Program-made: the position numbers and the translations under genes
The notes under the pieces: model-generated
Told to the model about the DNA's origin: nothing
Databases searched by the model: none
What the model saw: the letters and a program-made list of their open reading frames with translations, nothing else
Shown here: piece after piece, positions 1 through 5,807 of the stretch
Layout of the letters: every line of letters starts with the position of its first letter
How positions within the stretch are numbered: the stretch's first letter is position 1
Assembly: GCA_020442965.1 (NCBI GenBank)
Contig: JAGRJB010000324.1
Span: forward strand, 1-7,903
Origin: Pseudomonadales bacterium
GTDB lineage: Bacteria; Pseudomonadota; Gammaproteobacteria; Steroidobacterales; Steroidobacteraceae
DNA length: 7,903 bases
Direction: 5' to 3'

Positions 1-1433
1 CTCGGGTCGTCGGCGGGCAGGAAGCCCACCAAGGGAATCATCAACAGGCTGGCATCGAGCTCCTTGCTGCCATAGGCCTGCACGAAGCTGTTGGTGTCGG
101 AACGGACACCGCGCTCGCAGACCTCGCGGTGGATGCGGGAACGCAGGTCGCGCCAGCGATCGACCGGCCCATTCAACGAGAATCGCTCGACCGCCTTGAT
201 GCCCCGATCGACCGCGACCCAGGTCATGACCCGTGAATGCGTGAAGTGGCGACGCTCGCCACGGATCTCCCAGATCCCTTCATCCGGATCCTGCCAGTGC
301 TTTTCCAGATACCGCAACAATTCCACCTGAATGCTCCAGGCCGTCGCATCGGGTTCGAGGCCTGACCGGCGCGCCAGATGCAGCGTGTCCATGACTTCGC
401 CGTAGACATCCAGCTGGAACTGGCGCGACGCGGCGTTGCCCACTCGCACGGGTGCCGCTCCCTTGTAACCCGGCAGCCACGGCAGCTCGGTCTCCTCGAG
501 CCGTCGCTGCCCGGCAAGTCCGTACATGATCTGCAGATCCTGCGGTGAGCCGGCCACGGCGCGCAGCAGCCACTCGCGCCACGCCACCGCTTCATCCCGA
601 TAGCCCGCTAACAACAGCGCGTTGAGCGTGAACGTGGCATCCCGTAACCAGCAGTAGCGATAATCCCAGTTGCGAACACCGCCTTGTCGCTCCGGCAGGG
701 ACGTCGTCGGCGCCGCCGCAATCCCCCCGGTTTCCGCCAGCGTCAATGCCTTGAGGGTGATCAGCGATCGCTGCACGGCCGCGCGATAGTGCCCGTCGAA
801 TTTGCTCTGTCCGCTCCACTTGCGCCAGGCTTGCCCGGTGTCCTGCAACGCCCGCGATGCATCAAGCGGCGGTCGACTGGCAGTGTGCGAGGGGCGATAA
901 CTCAGTACGAATTCATGGCGGCTGCCCGCTCGTACGTCGAAGGTCGCCCGCGATTTCATGTTTTCCCCATGAACCTCGACGGGTCCGGTCAGCTCGAGCG
1001 TGTCCGGCCCGGCCGTTGCGACCAGACGCCCATTGCCGTGCCGCACCCAGGGAACAATGGAACCGTAGTCAAATCGGATGACGATCTCCAGCGCCATCTC
1101 GACAGATCCACGCAGTCCCGCAACGATGCGCACGAGTTCCAGTCGATCGTCCGTCAATGGCATGAAGTCGATGACCCGCACCAGGCCCGATTGCGTCTCG
1201 AAATCCGTCTCCAGCACCAGCGTGTCGTCACGATAGCGCCGCTTGACGCTGGTCGTAGCGTGCGTGGGGGCAAGCAGCCAGCGGCCATTTTCAGGCGCGC
1301 CTAACAACGCAGCGAAGCACGCGCCACCGTCGAATTGCGGAACGCACAACCAATCGATTGAACCATCACGCCCGACCAGTGCCGCTGTGCGGCAATCGCC
1401 AACCAGGGCGTAATCTGCGATAGCTAGCGGCAT
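1..1433 (-). CDS. Glycoside hydrolase family 15 protein (glucoamylase/trehalase-like), C-terminus cut off
   Basis: An open frame on the minus strand from ATG at 1433 runs off the left edge, giving about 477 residues where bacterial GH15 proteins usually have about 600. The N-terminal part (roughly residues 1-220, beginning MPLAIADYALVGDCRTAALV) fits the beta-sandwich domain. The (alpha/alpha)6 catalytic domain follows, with the hallmark NWDYRYCWLRDA at residues 255-266. The motif EGIWEIRG contains E389, which by family alignment is the likely general acid. The visible end, YGSKELDASLMMIPLVGFLP, is typical, and the second catalytic Glu should lie outside the window. Family members hydrolyse terminal alpha-glucosidic bonds in the cytoplasm; the sequence does not separate glucoamylase from trehalase. 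An in-frame stop lies 33 nt upstream of the ATG, and only a weak GGGG element precedes it. No frameshift is visible. In many proteobacteria this gene sits between otsB and otsA, but here nothing trehalose-related lies upstream. Confidence 0.93.
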   Translation of the reverse strand, partial: MPLAIADYALVGDCRTAALVGRDGSIDWLCVPQFDGGACFAALLGAPENGRWLLAPTHATTSVKRRYRDDTLVLETDFETQSGLVRVIDFMPLTDDRLELVRIVAGLRGSVEMALEIVIRFDYGSIVPWVRHGNGRLVATAGPDTLELTGPVEVHGENMKSRATFDVRAGSRHEFVLSYRPSHTASRPPLDASRALQDTGQAWRKWSGQSKFDGHYRAAVQRSLITLKALTLAETGGIAAAPTTSLPERQGGVRNWDYRYCWLRDATFTLNALLLAGYRDEAVAWREWLLRAVAGSPQDLQIMYGLAGQRRLEETELPWLPGYKGAAPVRVGNAASRQFQLDVYGEVMDTLHLARRSGLEPDATAWSIQVELLRYLEKHWQDPDEGIWEIRGERRHFTHSRVMTWVAVDRGIKAVERFSLNGPVDRWRDLRSRIHREVCERGVRSDTNSFVQAYGSKELDASLLMIPLVGFLPADDP

Positions 1434-1563
1434 CCCCTGTCCGATTCTGCTGACCAAGGGAGCTTACCCTAGCAATCTCTCTGCTGTTGGGCTCAGGCTT
1501 TCGCGCTGACGCTCACTCGGCTGTATCAGATCGATTTCTGTGAGTCGGCATGTGCCACTCGAT

Positions 1564-1734
1564 GGCGTCGACGAGCCGGCTTCCTTTCCAGCCCGCCGAT
1601 ACCAAGACTGTAAATTGAAATTGTTGAATCCGTCCAGCAAGCTGGTCTCGCTTGCCTCCAATTACGTCACGTTCGTCGTCGATCAGTTTTCCCCACCGTT
1701 CCTTGACGACACTTGAATCAATGAACGTCATCAT
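1564..1734 (-). pseudogene. CsbD-like stress protein remnant
   Basis: A minus-strand frame from ATG at 1734 contains KERWGKLIDDERDVIGGKRD followed by QLAGRIQQ. This closely matches the core of CsbD-family small stress proteins (usually about 60-70 residues, pattern K-WGKLTDDDLDVI-GKRDQL-GKIQ). Both sides of the core are abnormal. Upstream, the expected W-K-Q-F-K-G segment survives only as a TTCAAG in another frame. Downstream, the expected Y-G-I...EA...QV...W tail is scattered over different frames (RAGKEAG in one, RLVDAIEW in another). The uninterrupted frame continues to 1513 with unrelated residues. No ribosome binding site precedes the ATG. I read it as a frameshifted relic, though a divergent functional small protein is possible. 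Family function is poorly defined; csbD in Bacillus belongs to the sigma-B general stress regulon. Confidence 0.55.
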
Positions 1735-1894
1735 GCCGACGACGGCGAGCGCTCGGTATCAGCCAAGACGCAGCATGGTGTGAGCGTTCCTGCGAAGCGC
1801 TGTCAGCGCTTGTCCGACGTTGGCAAAAGCGCAATTCGGAGGCAAGCGGGTGACGCAATGCAATAGTGCGCAACGGCACCTCCTTCCGTTTGGA
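1735..1894. other. Non-coding interval with no clear gene
   Basis: Between the CsbD-like remnant and the hypothetical gene at 1895-2200 I see no convincing coding sequence. It holds a perfect 17-nt palindrome (1795-1811) and, on the minus strand, a strong Shine-Dalgarno-like AAGGAGG (1885-1879). That element is followed after 5 nt by TTG and a 51-codon frame (1873-1718) with no recognisable features. Together with the flanking remnant, the 1434-1894 interval has no intact gene. Confidence 0.6.
1795..1811. repeat. Perfect inverted repeat AAGCGCTG-T-CAGCGCTT
   Basis: Two 8-bp arms match perfectly around one central T. It lies about 85 nt past the stop of the minus-strand gene at 1895-2200 and upstream of the CsbD-like remnant. 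No T-run follows on either strand, so it is not a standard intrinsic terminator. It could be an operator, a REP-like element or an mRNA-stabilising hairpin. Confidence 0.6.
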
Positions 1895-2200
1895 TCACTT
1901 GTTAGGGGATTTCCAGGCCTGTAGAGCCGATTGAGTCAGCCCGAGATAATGCTGCGTGACATCGCGCCCTTTATAGATCGATTTGCTGTCTTTGAGTATG
2001 GGCACCGAGTTATGAATGCTCTGTGCCAACTCTGTCAGGTAACCACGCCCGTACTGCCTGTATTTCGAACATTCATCCTCGTGCAGCTCGATCATGAATG
2101 AATAGCCCAGGAAACTGTGACTGCAATTGGCGTCGAGAAACAACTTCTCCTCGTGCTCGAAGAGAAACCAACTATGGGGCTCATGATCAATTACAAGCAT
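1895..2200 (-). CDS. Hypothetical protein of about 101 residues
   Basis: A compact, coherent frame starting MLVIDHEPHSWFLFEHEEKL and ending in a TGA at 1895. I do not recognise the family and assign no function. The composition looks like a real soluble protein: rich in aromatic and acidic residues, with no signal peptide or membrane segment. The middle includes HSFLGYSFMIELHEDE, and the C-terminal half KSIYKGRDVT. Its DNA is visibly more AT-rich than the GH15 and SDR genes on either side, which suggests separate acquisition. The frame remains open 36 nt upstream of the ATG (reading ...WPAGRYLA-M) to a TGA, without another ATG/GTG/TTG in frame and without a good ribosome binding site. Its original 5' end may therefore have been lost at the join with the LysR remnant. 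It overlaps the tail of the LysR-frame reading. Confidence 0.68.
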   Translation of the reverse strand: MLVIDHEPHSWFLFEHEEKLFLDANCSHSFLGYSFMIELHEDECSKYRQYGRGYLTELAQSIHNSVPILKDSKSIYKGRDVTQHYLGLTQSALQAWKSPNK

Positions 2201-2303
2201 CGCCAGATACCGCCCAGCGGGCCAATTGGTGGAACCTCAGAAGCCAACGCGGATGCAGTCCCCGTGGGACGCTGCTCTGGACGGAGCGTAAGCGCCATCA
2301 CAG

Positions 2304-2532
2304 TTCTAAGGTGAGGCCGCATCAGGGCCGCAAGCCATTCGATGAACGCATTGAGCCGGCGCGAGCGTTGCCTGCGGTGGGGGTAGATGAGCGACACCGG
2401 CATCGATGCAGCGCGGAACTCGGGCATGACCTCCACCAACTCGCCCCGGTCGAGCAGGTGCTGGACGTCGAAGTGCAGAACCTGAATCAATCCCATGTTC
2501 GACACGCAGCATGCTACGTAGCTTTCGGCGTT
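2304..2532 (-). pseudogene. LysR-type regulator, C-terminal fragment
   Basis: The minus-strand frame from 2532 reads NAESYVACCVSNMGLIQVLH, then FDVQHLLDRGELVEVMPEF, then P-V-S-L-I-YPHRRQRSRRLNAFIEWL. This is the last part (about 75 residues) of a LysR-family effector-binding domain, with the usual G-G-L-I-Q strand, the RGELV...P segment and the YP..R..S.R...FI.WL ending. The N-terminal helix-turn-helix and most of the co-inducer domain, some 220 residues, are absent. It follows the frameshifted SDR sequence directly with no spacer. The frame stays open to a TAA at 2191, but residues after about 2304 (from RTVMAL onwards) no longer look family-like. A GTG at 2505 could start a short product, but it would have no DNA-binding domain. 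Confidence 0.78.
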
Positions 2533-3100
2533 CGGTGCGATGTCCTCGATGTCGGTCAGGCCGGTTTTGGAATACTTGCTGCGCGGCGCCCGCCTTGTTG
2601 TAGGCAGTCGATTCGGCCGTCTCCTGGCCGTAGAAGAGCGGCGTGTAGGCGGCCAGCAGCGAGCTGACGATCGTCACGATGCTGCCCCGCTCTTCGAGCA
2701 CGCGACCCGCTTGCTGAATGAAGAAGAACGCCGCCTTCGAGTTGGCCGCGAAGCTCTTTTCATAGTCAGCCTCAGTGACGTCAGCGATAGGCTTCTTGAT
2801 GACCACGCCCGCGGTGTTGATCGCGATGTCCGCCTTGCCGAAGTGCTCGCGCGCTTGATCGAAACGCTTGACGTTGTTGGCCACCACCGACAGATCGCCC
2901 TGGAACAGGATGGCATCCGCCCCCAGCGCCTTCAGCTTGGCGACGGTCTTCTGCGCATCCGCCTTGGATGAATTGCTGTTGTAGTGAATGACAATGCCGC
3001 GTGCACCGGCCTGGACGAACTGGCTGGCGATCAACGCGCCCAGGTTCCTGCCGCCGCCGGCAATGACCGCCGTCTTGCCCTCGATGGAATGGTCCGTCAT
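2533..3100 (-). pseudogene. SDR-family NAD(P)-dependent oxidoreductase, disrupted
   Basis: ATG at 3100 with a good ribosome binding site (AGGGAG at 3112-3107) starts MTDHSIEGKTAVIAGGGRNL. The Rossmann cofactor motif GGGRNLG is at residues 15-21, a DL acidic pair at 69-70, NTAG at 95-98, N120 and S146-S147. After AAYTP (residues 150-154) the sequence jumps to LFYGQETAE. Homologues have about 35-45 residues between these points, including the catalytic Tyr-x3-Lys, so the active site is gone. After A173 (position 2581) two bases appear to be missing. In the shifted frame the family C-terminal motif SKYSKTGLTDIEDIAP is readable (2580-2533), after which LysR sequence begins. The uninterrupted frame instead ends at 2306 with unrelated residues. 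Short-chain dehydrogenases reduce or oxidise carbonyl/hydroxyl groups; the substrate is unknown, and this copy should be catalytically dead. Confidence 0.87.
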
Positions 3101-3173
3101 GTCGATCTCCCTGGAACGGCCGTTCGGAGATCCGAGCCTAGGCTGCGGCGAACGCGGGATCAACCATGCCTGG

Positions 3174-3203
3174 CTGGATAGACTATCCAGAAATTCATGC
3201 CAA
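3174..3203 (-). promoter_or_regulatory. Candidate promoter with overlapping palindromic operator for the SDR gene
   Basis: On the minus strand TTGGCA (3203-3198, one mismatch to the -35 consensus) is followed after exactly 17 nt by TATCCA (3180-3175), a weak -10. A perfect odd palindrome, CTGGATAG-T-CTATCCAG (3190-3174), covers the end of the spacer and the -10. This is the usual position for a repressor operator (TetR- or MarR-like dimer). The site lies 75-100 nt upstream of the SDR start codon. The palindrome is seen directly; its regulatory role is inferred. Confidence 0.5.
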
Positions 3204-3235
3204 TCACACCGGGTGTTAGCTTGCCGGCGCCGCCG

Positions 3236-3718
3236 CTAATCAGCAATGGGCGGGATTCCTGTGGGAACCGCGCCCTCGTGGTGATGCACGATTTTCCATT
3301 GCTGGTTGATCCGGCGAAAGACGTCGGTGATTCGGACTCGACCCTGCGCAGCGTTGGGGGGCCCGTATTTGTAGTCGAGGTAATAGCGGGCAATTGCGGT
3401 GTCGTCCCAGTTGCTAACAATCGGCTCGCTGATAACCAGCGTCAAAGGACCGCGCGCCTGCATTTGTTGCTGGTCCGCTGCATGGAATCTGTCACGCTCT
3501 GCCTTGCCCTGTATCAGCTGCGGTGTGAACACATCCCAGACCGTTACATCGGGGTCCATGTAGCGGTCGATGCCCTCGGGCTCGTGTTCCTGAAACGACC
3601 CATACACGCCTGCAATGATCGCGCTGATCTCGCGTTTCACGTCAGCATCTTGCGCAACCGCCAATGAGCAACCCATCACCATCACTAAGGCGATCCCGGT
3701 CTTGACAACTTTGATCAT
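3236..3718 (-). CDS. Exported SnoaL/DUF4440-like (NTF2 fold) protein
   Basis: A 160-residue protein with an N-terminal signal peptide: MIKVVKTG, then a hydrophobic stretch to about residue 20, then AVA-Q as a likely signal peptidase I site. A cysteine follows VMG, but the lipobox is poor. The mature part fits the NTF2-like fold: an opening helix (REISAIIAGVYGSFQ), the RYMDPDVTVWD segment, central strands (LTLVISEPIV, TAIARYYLDY) and the closing VRITDVFRRINQQWKIVHHH, typical of DUF4440/SnoaL-like proteins. Function is not predictable; relatives range from isomerase-like enzymes to binding proteins, and this one probably acts in the periplasm. It is transcribed divergently from ada across a 109-bp gap. 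It is followed by the SDR pseudogene 135 nt downstream, which has its own candidate promoter, so they are probably not one operon. Only a weak GGAC precedes the start. Confidence 0.83.
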   Translation of the reverse strand: MIKVVKTGIALVMVMGCSLAVAQDADVKREISAIIAGVYGSFQEHEPEGIDRYMDPDVTVWDVFTPQLIQGKAERDRFHAADQQQMQARGPLTLVISEPIVSNWDDTAIARYYLDYKYGPPNAAQGRVRITDVFRRINQQWKIVHHHEGAVPTGIPPIAD

Positions 3719-3742
3719 TGATGTGAGTCCAATATGCAGCCG

Positions 3743-3761
3743 GGTCGTCGAGCTGACGACC
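3743..3761. repeat. Perfect inverted repeat GGTCGTC-GAGCT-GACGACC
   Basis: Seven-bp arms match perfectly around a 5-nt centre. It sits in the divergent gap, 25 nt upstream of the SnoaL-like start, so it would lie in that gene's 5' untranslated region or promoter. It could be an mRNA hairpin or an operator. No matching second copy is visible nearby. Confidence 0.5.
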
Positions 3762-3778
3762 GCTGTCGACAGAATACA

Positions 3779-3819
3779 CGCCTGATTTCAGGCGCAACCA
3801 TGAGTTACCCGATGATAGT
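3779..3819 (+). promoter_or_regulatory. Candidate ada promoter with Ada-box-like site and hairpin
   Basis: A perfect inverted repeat CGCCTGA-TT-TCAGGCG (3779-3794) overlaps an Ada-box-like sequence. ATT-TCAGGC-GCAA (3785-3797) matches the E. coli AAT-N6-GCAA pattern at all but one position. Sixteen nt further on is GATAGT (3814-3819), a 4/6 match to the -10 consensus, so the box lies where the -35 would be, as in methylated-Ada-activated promoters. The -10 is only 8 nt from the ada ATG, implying a leaderless or very short-leader transcript. The opposite strand has a possible promoter for the SnoaL-like gene across the same hairpin (TTGCGC...TATTCT, 15-nt spacing). Confidence 0.45.
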
Positions 3820-3827
3820 TTGTAGAC

Positions 3828-4877
3828 ATGCTTTTTGCGCTGCCTGATCACGATGTCCTGTACCGCGCCCTCTTGCGCCGGGATGGTCGCTATGACGGCC
3901 AGGCTTATGTCTGTGTCTCGACCACCGGAATCTTTTGCAGGCTGACATGCGCGGCACGCAAACCGAAAGCAGAGAACTGCACTTTCCGAGCAACGATCGG
4001 CGAATGTATCGAAGCTGGATTCCGCGCCTGCAAGCGATGCCAACCGCTGCAGGCTGCCGCGTTAGCTGACCCGACCGTCGCGGCACTTCTAGCGGCTTTG
4101 GACGAGCGCCCCGATATCCGTTGGTCGGAACAACACGTCGTACAACTTGGCTATGACCTCTCCACCGTGCGTCGCGGCTTCAAACGCCACTTCGATATGA
4201 CCTTTCTGGAGATGGCGCGGCACCGGCGGCTAAGGGAAGGGTTCGAGACGCTGTCGACCGGCGGCAAGGTGATCACCGCCCAGCACGAGGCCAGCTTCGA
4301 TTCACCCAGTGCGTTTCGCGCGGCTTTTGTCCGGCTCCTGGGATGCGCACCGGGATCGTTGAGCAAGAACGGTAGTCTGTTAGCAAGCTGGATCGCCACG
4401 CCGCTTGGCGACATGCTTGCAATCAGTAGTGCCACGCATCTGCATCTGCTGGAATTCATCGACCGCAAGGCACTCCCTTCAGAGTTGAAGAAGCTCCAGG
4501 TGCTGACGACCGGCGGGATCGGTATTGGACGTCCAGCCCCAACCGAACAGGCCGAGGTGGAGCTTGCGGCCTTCTTTTCCGGGCGGAGCGCAATCTTCGA
4601 AACACCTTTGACGTTGCACGGCACCCCGTTCAGCAAGCAAGTCTGGCAGGAGCTCCGCCGTATTCCCGTGGGCGAAACCCGCAGCTATGCCGAGATCGCA
4701 CGCCGCATCGGAAATTCTTCGGCCACGCGCGCCGTGGCCCGGGCGAATGGCGCCAACCAGATCGCGCTGATGGTTCCCTGTCACCGCGTCATCGGCGCGG
4801 ATGGCAGCCTGACCGGCTATGGTGGCGGCCTGTGGCGCAAGCAACGTCTGATCGAAATCGAGCGTCAGTTCAGCTAA
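3828..4877 (+). CDS. ada: Ada: DNA methylphosphotriester/O6-methylguanine methyltransferase and transcriptional regulator
   Basis: The 349 residues match the length of E. coli Ada (354). The N-terminal zinc domain has C37, C41, C68 and C71 in FCRLTCAARKPKAEN and ACKRC. In E. coli the equivalent of C37 takes the methyl group from phosphotriesters and turns Ada into an activator. An AraC-type DNA-binding region follows (about residues 88-180, including the SFDSPSAFRAAFVR helix-turn-helix). The C-terminal O6-methylguanine methyltransferase domain starts at about 187 and has the acceptor C318 in VPCHRVIGADGSLTGYGGG. It directly reverses alkylation damage by suicidal methyl transfer in the cytoplasm. 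An in-frame TAG lies 12 nt upstream with no alternative start between, so ATG 3828 is firm. There is no Shine-Dalgarno sequence. Probably autoregulated through the upstream box and co-transcribed with the next gene, 22 bp downstream. Confidence 0.95.
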   Translation: MLFALPDHDVLYRALLRRDGRYDGQAYVCVSTTGIFCRLTCAARKPKAENCTFRATIGECIEAGFRACKRCQPLQAAALADPTVAALLAALDERPDIRWSEQHVVQLGYDLSTVRRGFKRHFDMTFLEMARHRRLREGFETLSTGGKVITAQHEASFDSPSAFRAAFVRLLGCAPGSLSKNGSLLASWIATPLGDMLAISSATHLHLLEFIDRKALPSELKKLQVLTTGGIGIGRPAPTEQAEVELAAFFSGRSAIFETPLTLHGTPFSKQVWQELRRIPVGETRSYAEIARRIGNSSATRAVARANGANQIALMVPCHRVIGADGSLTGYGGGLWRKQRLIEIERQFS

Positions 4878-4899
4878 CAAGTAGAGGATGAACGTCGCC

Positions 4900-5672
4900 A
4901 TGTCCCAAGCCGATAAAGCCCGCGCATTCAAAGCGCTGCACGTTCCGGAGAATCCGCTCGTGCTCTACAACATCTGGGATGCAGGCGGCGCGAAGGCCGT
5001 CGCCAAGGCCGGTGCGAAAGCCGTTGCCACCGGAAGCTGGTCCGTCGCGGCCGCCCACGGCTTCGCGGATGGCGAAGCCATACCACTCGACTTCGCTCTC
5101 ATCATCGTTGAGCGGATCGTACAGAGCGTCGATGTGCCTGTGACCGTCGATTTCGAGGGCGGCTATTCCGAAGCCCCCGAGCAGGTCGCTGCCAATGTGC
5201 TCCGCGTGATGAAAGCCGGCGCGGTGGGAATCAACTTCGAGGATCAGATCGTGAACGGCGAGGGCCTGTATTCGATTGCAGACCAGGCCGCGCGGATCGC
5301 AGCCGTGCGCAAGGCCGCCGATGCTGCTGGCGTGCCGCTCTTCATCAACGCCCGCACAGATGTGTTTCTCAAGGCGGATGCAACGGCGATCCACGCTGAT
5401 CTCATGGGCGAGGCACTGACGCGGCAAAAGCCTATGCAAAAGCAGGTGCCGACGGCTTCTTCGCGCCTGGTCTGATCGATACTCACTTGATTCGGGAGAT
5501 CTGCGAGCGATCCTCACTACCGGTCAATGTCATGATGACGGCCGATCCGGATTTCATCGAGAGCGTGGCCCGGCTCGGAGTCTCCCGTATCAGCTTTGGT
5601 CCAAGGCCCTATTTCCAGGCTCTTGAAGATCTGTCGGCACGGTTCGCAGCGAATTGCCGACTGTTGATGTGA
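4900..5672 (+). pseudogene. Isocitrate lyase/PEP mutase-family protein, single frameshift
   Basis: Restoring one base gives a normal-length protein of about 257 residues. It has the PEP mutase/isocitrate lyase barrel motifs NIWDAGGAK (24-32), TGSWS (44-48), the metal-binding DFEGGY (84-89), GINFEDQ (110-116) and INARTDVFL (149-157). The first frame derails after EAL (residue 173, position 5418) and stops at 5475. The following frame from 5421 reads AAKAYAKAGADGFFAPGL and continues to a TGA at 5672, ending near FGPRPYFQALEDL. A single missing base, for example G in CTG-GAC, explains it. The isocitrate-lyase KKCGH motif is absent, so it belongs to the broader PEPM group (C-C or P-C bond lyases/mutases) of unknown substrate. 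AGAGG directly abuts an in-frame ATG at 4888, so ATG 4900 is the better start. Probably in an operon with ada. Either a recent pseudogene or a sequencing error. Confidence 0.85.
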
Positions 5673-5681
5673 AAAAGCAAC

Positions 5682-5699
5682 CAACGATGACGATCGTTG
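5682..5699 (+). terminator. Stem-loop CAACGAT-GACG-ATCGTTG after the PEPM-family gene
   Basis: A perfect 7-bp stem with a 4-nt loop begins 9 nt after the TGA at 5672, the usual place for a 3' end structure of the ada operon. No T-run follows on the plus strand; GAAAAAG precedes it, which gives a T-run on the minus strand where no gene needs one. It may be a weak terminator or only a 3' stabilising hairpin. Confidence 0.3.
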
Positions 5700-5735
5700 T
5701 GCACCTGCGCGGCGCTGCTGCATGCCGCCGTCATC

Positions 5736-5766
5736 TTGCTGGCATTCGCAATACAGCGCGTATATT
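5736..5766 (+). promoter_or_regulatory. Candidate promoter for the beta-propeller gene
   Basis: TTGCTG (5736-5741) and TATATT (5761-5766, one mismatch to the -10 consensus) are separated by 19 nt, somewhat long. They lie about 40 nt upstream of the ATG at 5808. GGAG at 5796-5799, 8 nt before that ATG, provides a ribosome binding site and supports it over the upstream in-frame ATG at 5697. Confidence 0.35.
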
Positions 5767-5807
5767 CTTTGGAAACCATAGCAACCCTTATCGCGGAGTC
5801 CGCGGTC

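Noticed and set aside
684..1304. Plus-strand open frame of 206 codons opposite the GH15 gene.
   Set aside because: Arginine/proline-rich antisense shadow of a strongly supported GH15 reading; no motif.
1718..1873. Minus-strand 51-codon frame starting with TTG, 5 nt after a strong AAGGAGG.
   Set aside because: The translation is arginine-rich low-information sequence crossing the palindrome and ending inside the CsbD remnant; no domain or conservation argument.
1876..1898. CACCTCCTT and nearby GGATCACTT resemble the 3' end of 16S rRNA.
   Set aside because: The two pieces are in the wrong order and surrounding sequence shows no 16S helix 45 or upstream rRNA; chance similarity.
2098..2667. Plus-strand open frame of 189 codons.
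   Set aside because: It lies antisense to the hypothetical gene, LysR remnant and SDR pseudogene, all of which have recognisable or coherent protein on the minus strand.
4870..5517. Minus-strand open frame of 215 codons opposite the PEPM-family gene.
   Set aside because: Histidine/arginine-rich shadow caused by codon bias; the plus strand carries clear family motifs.
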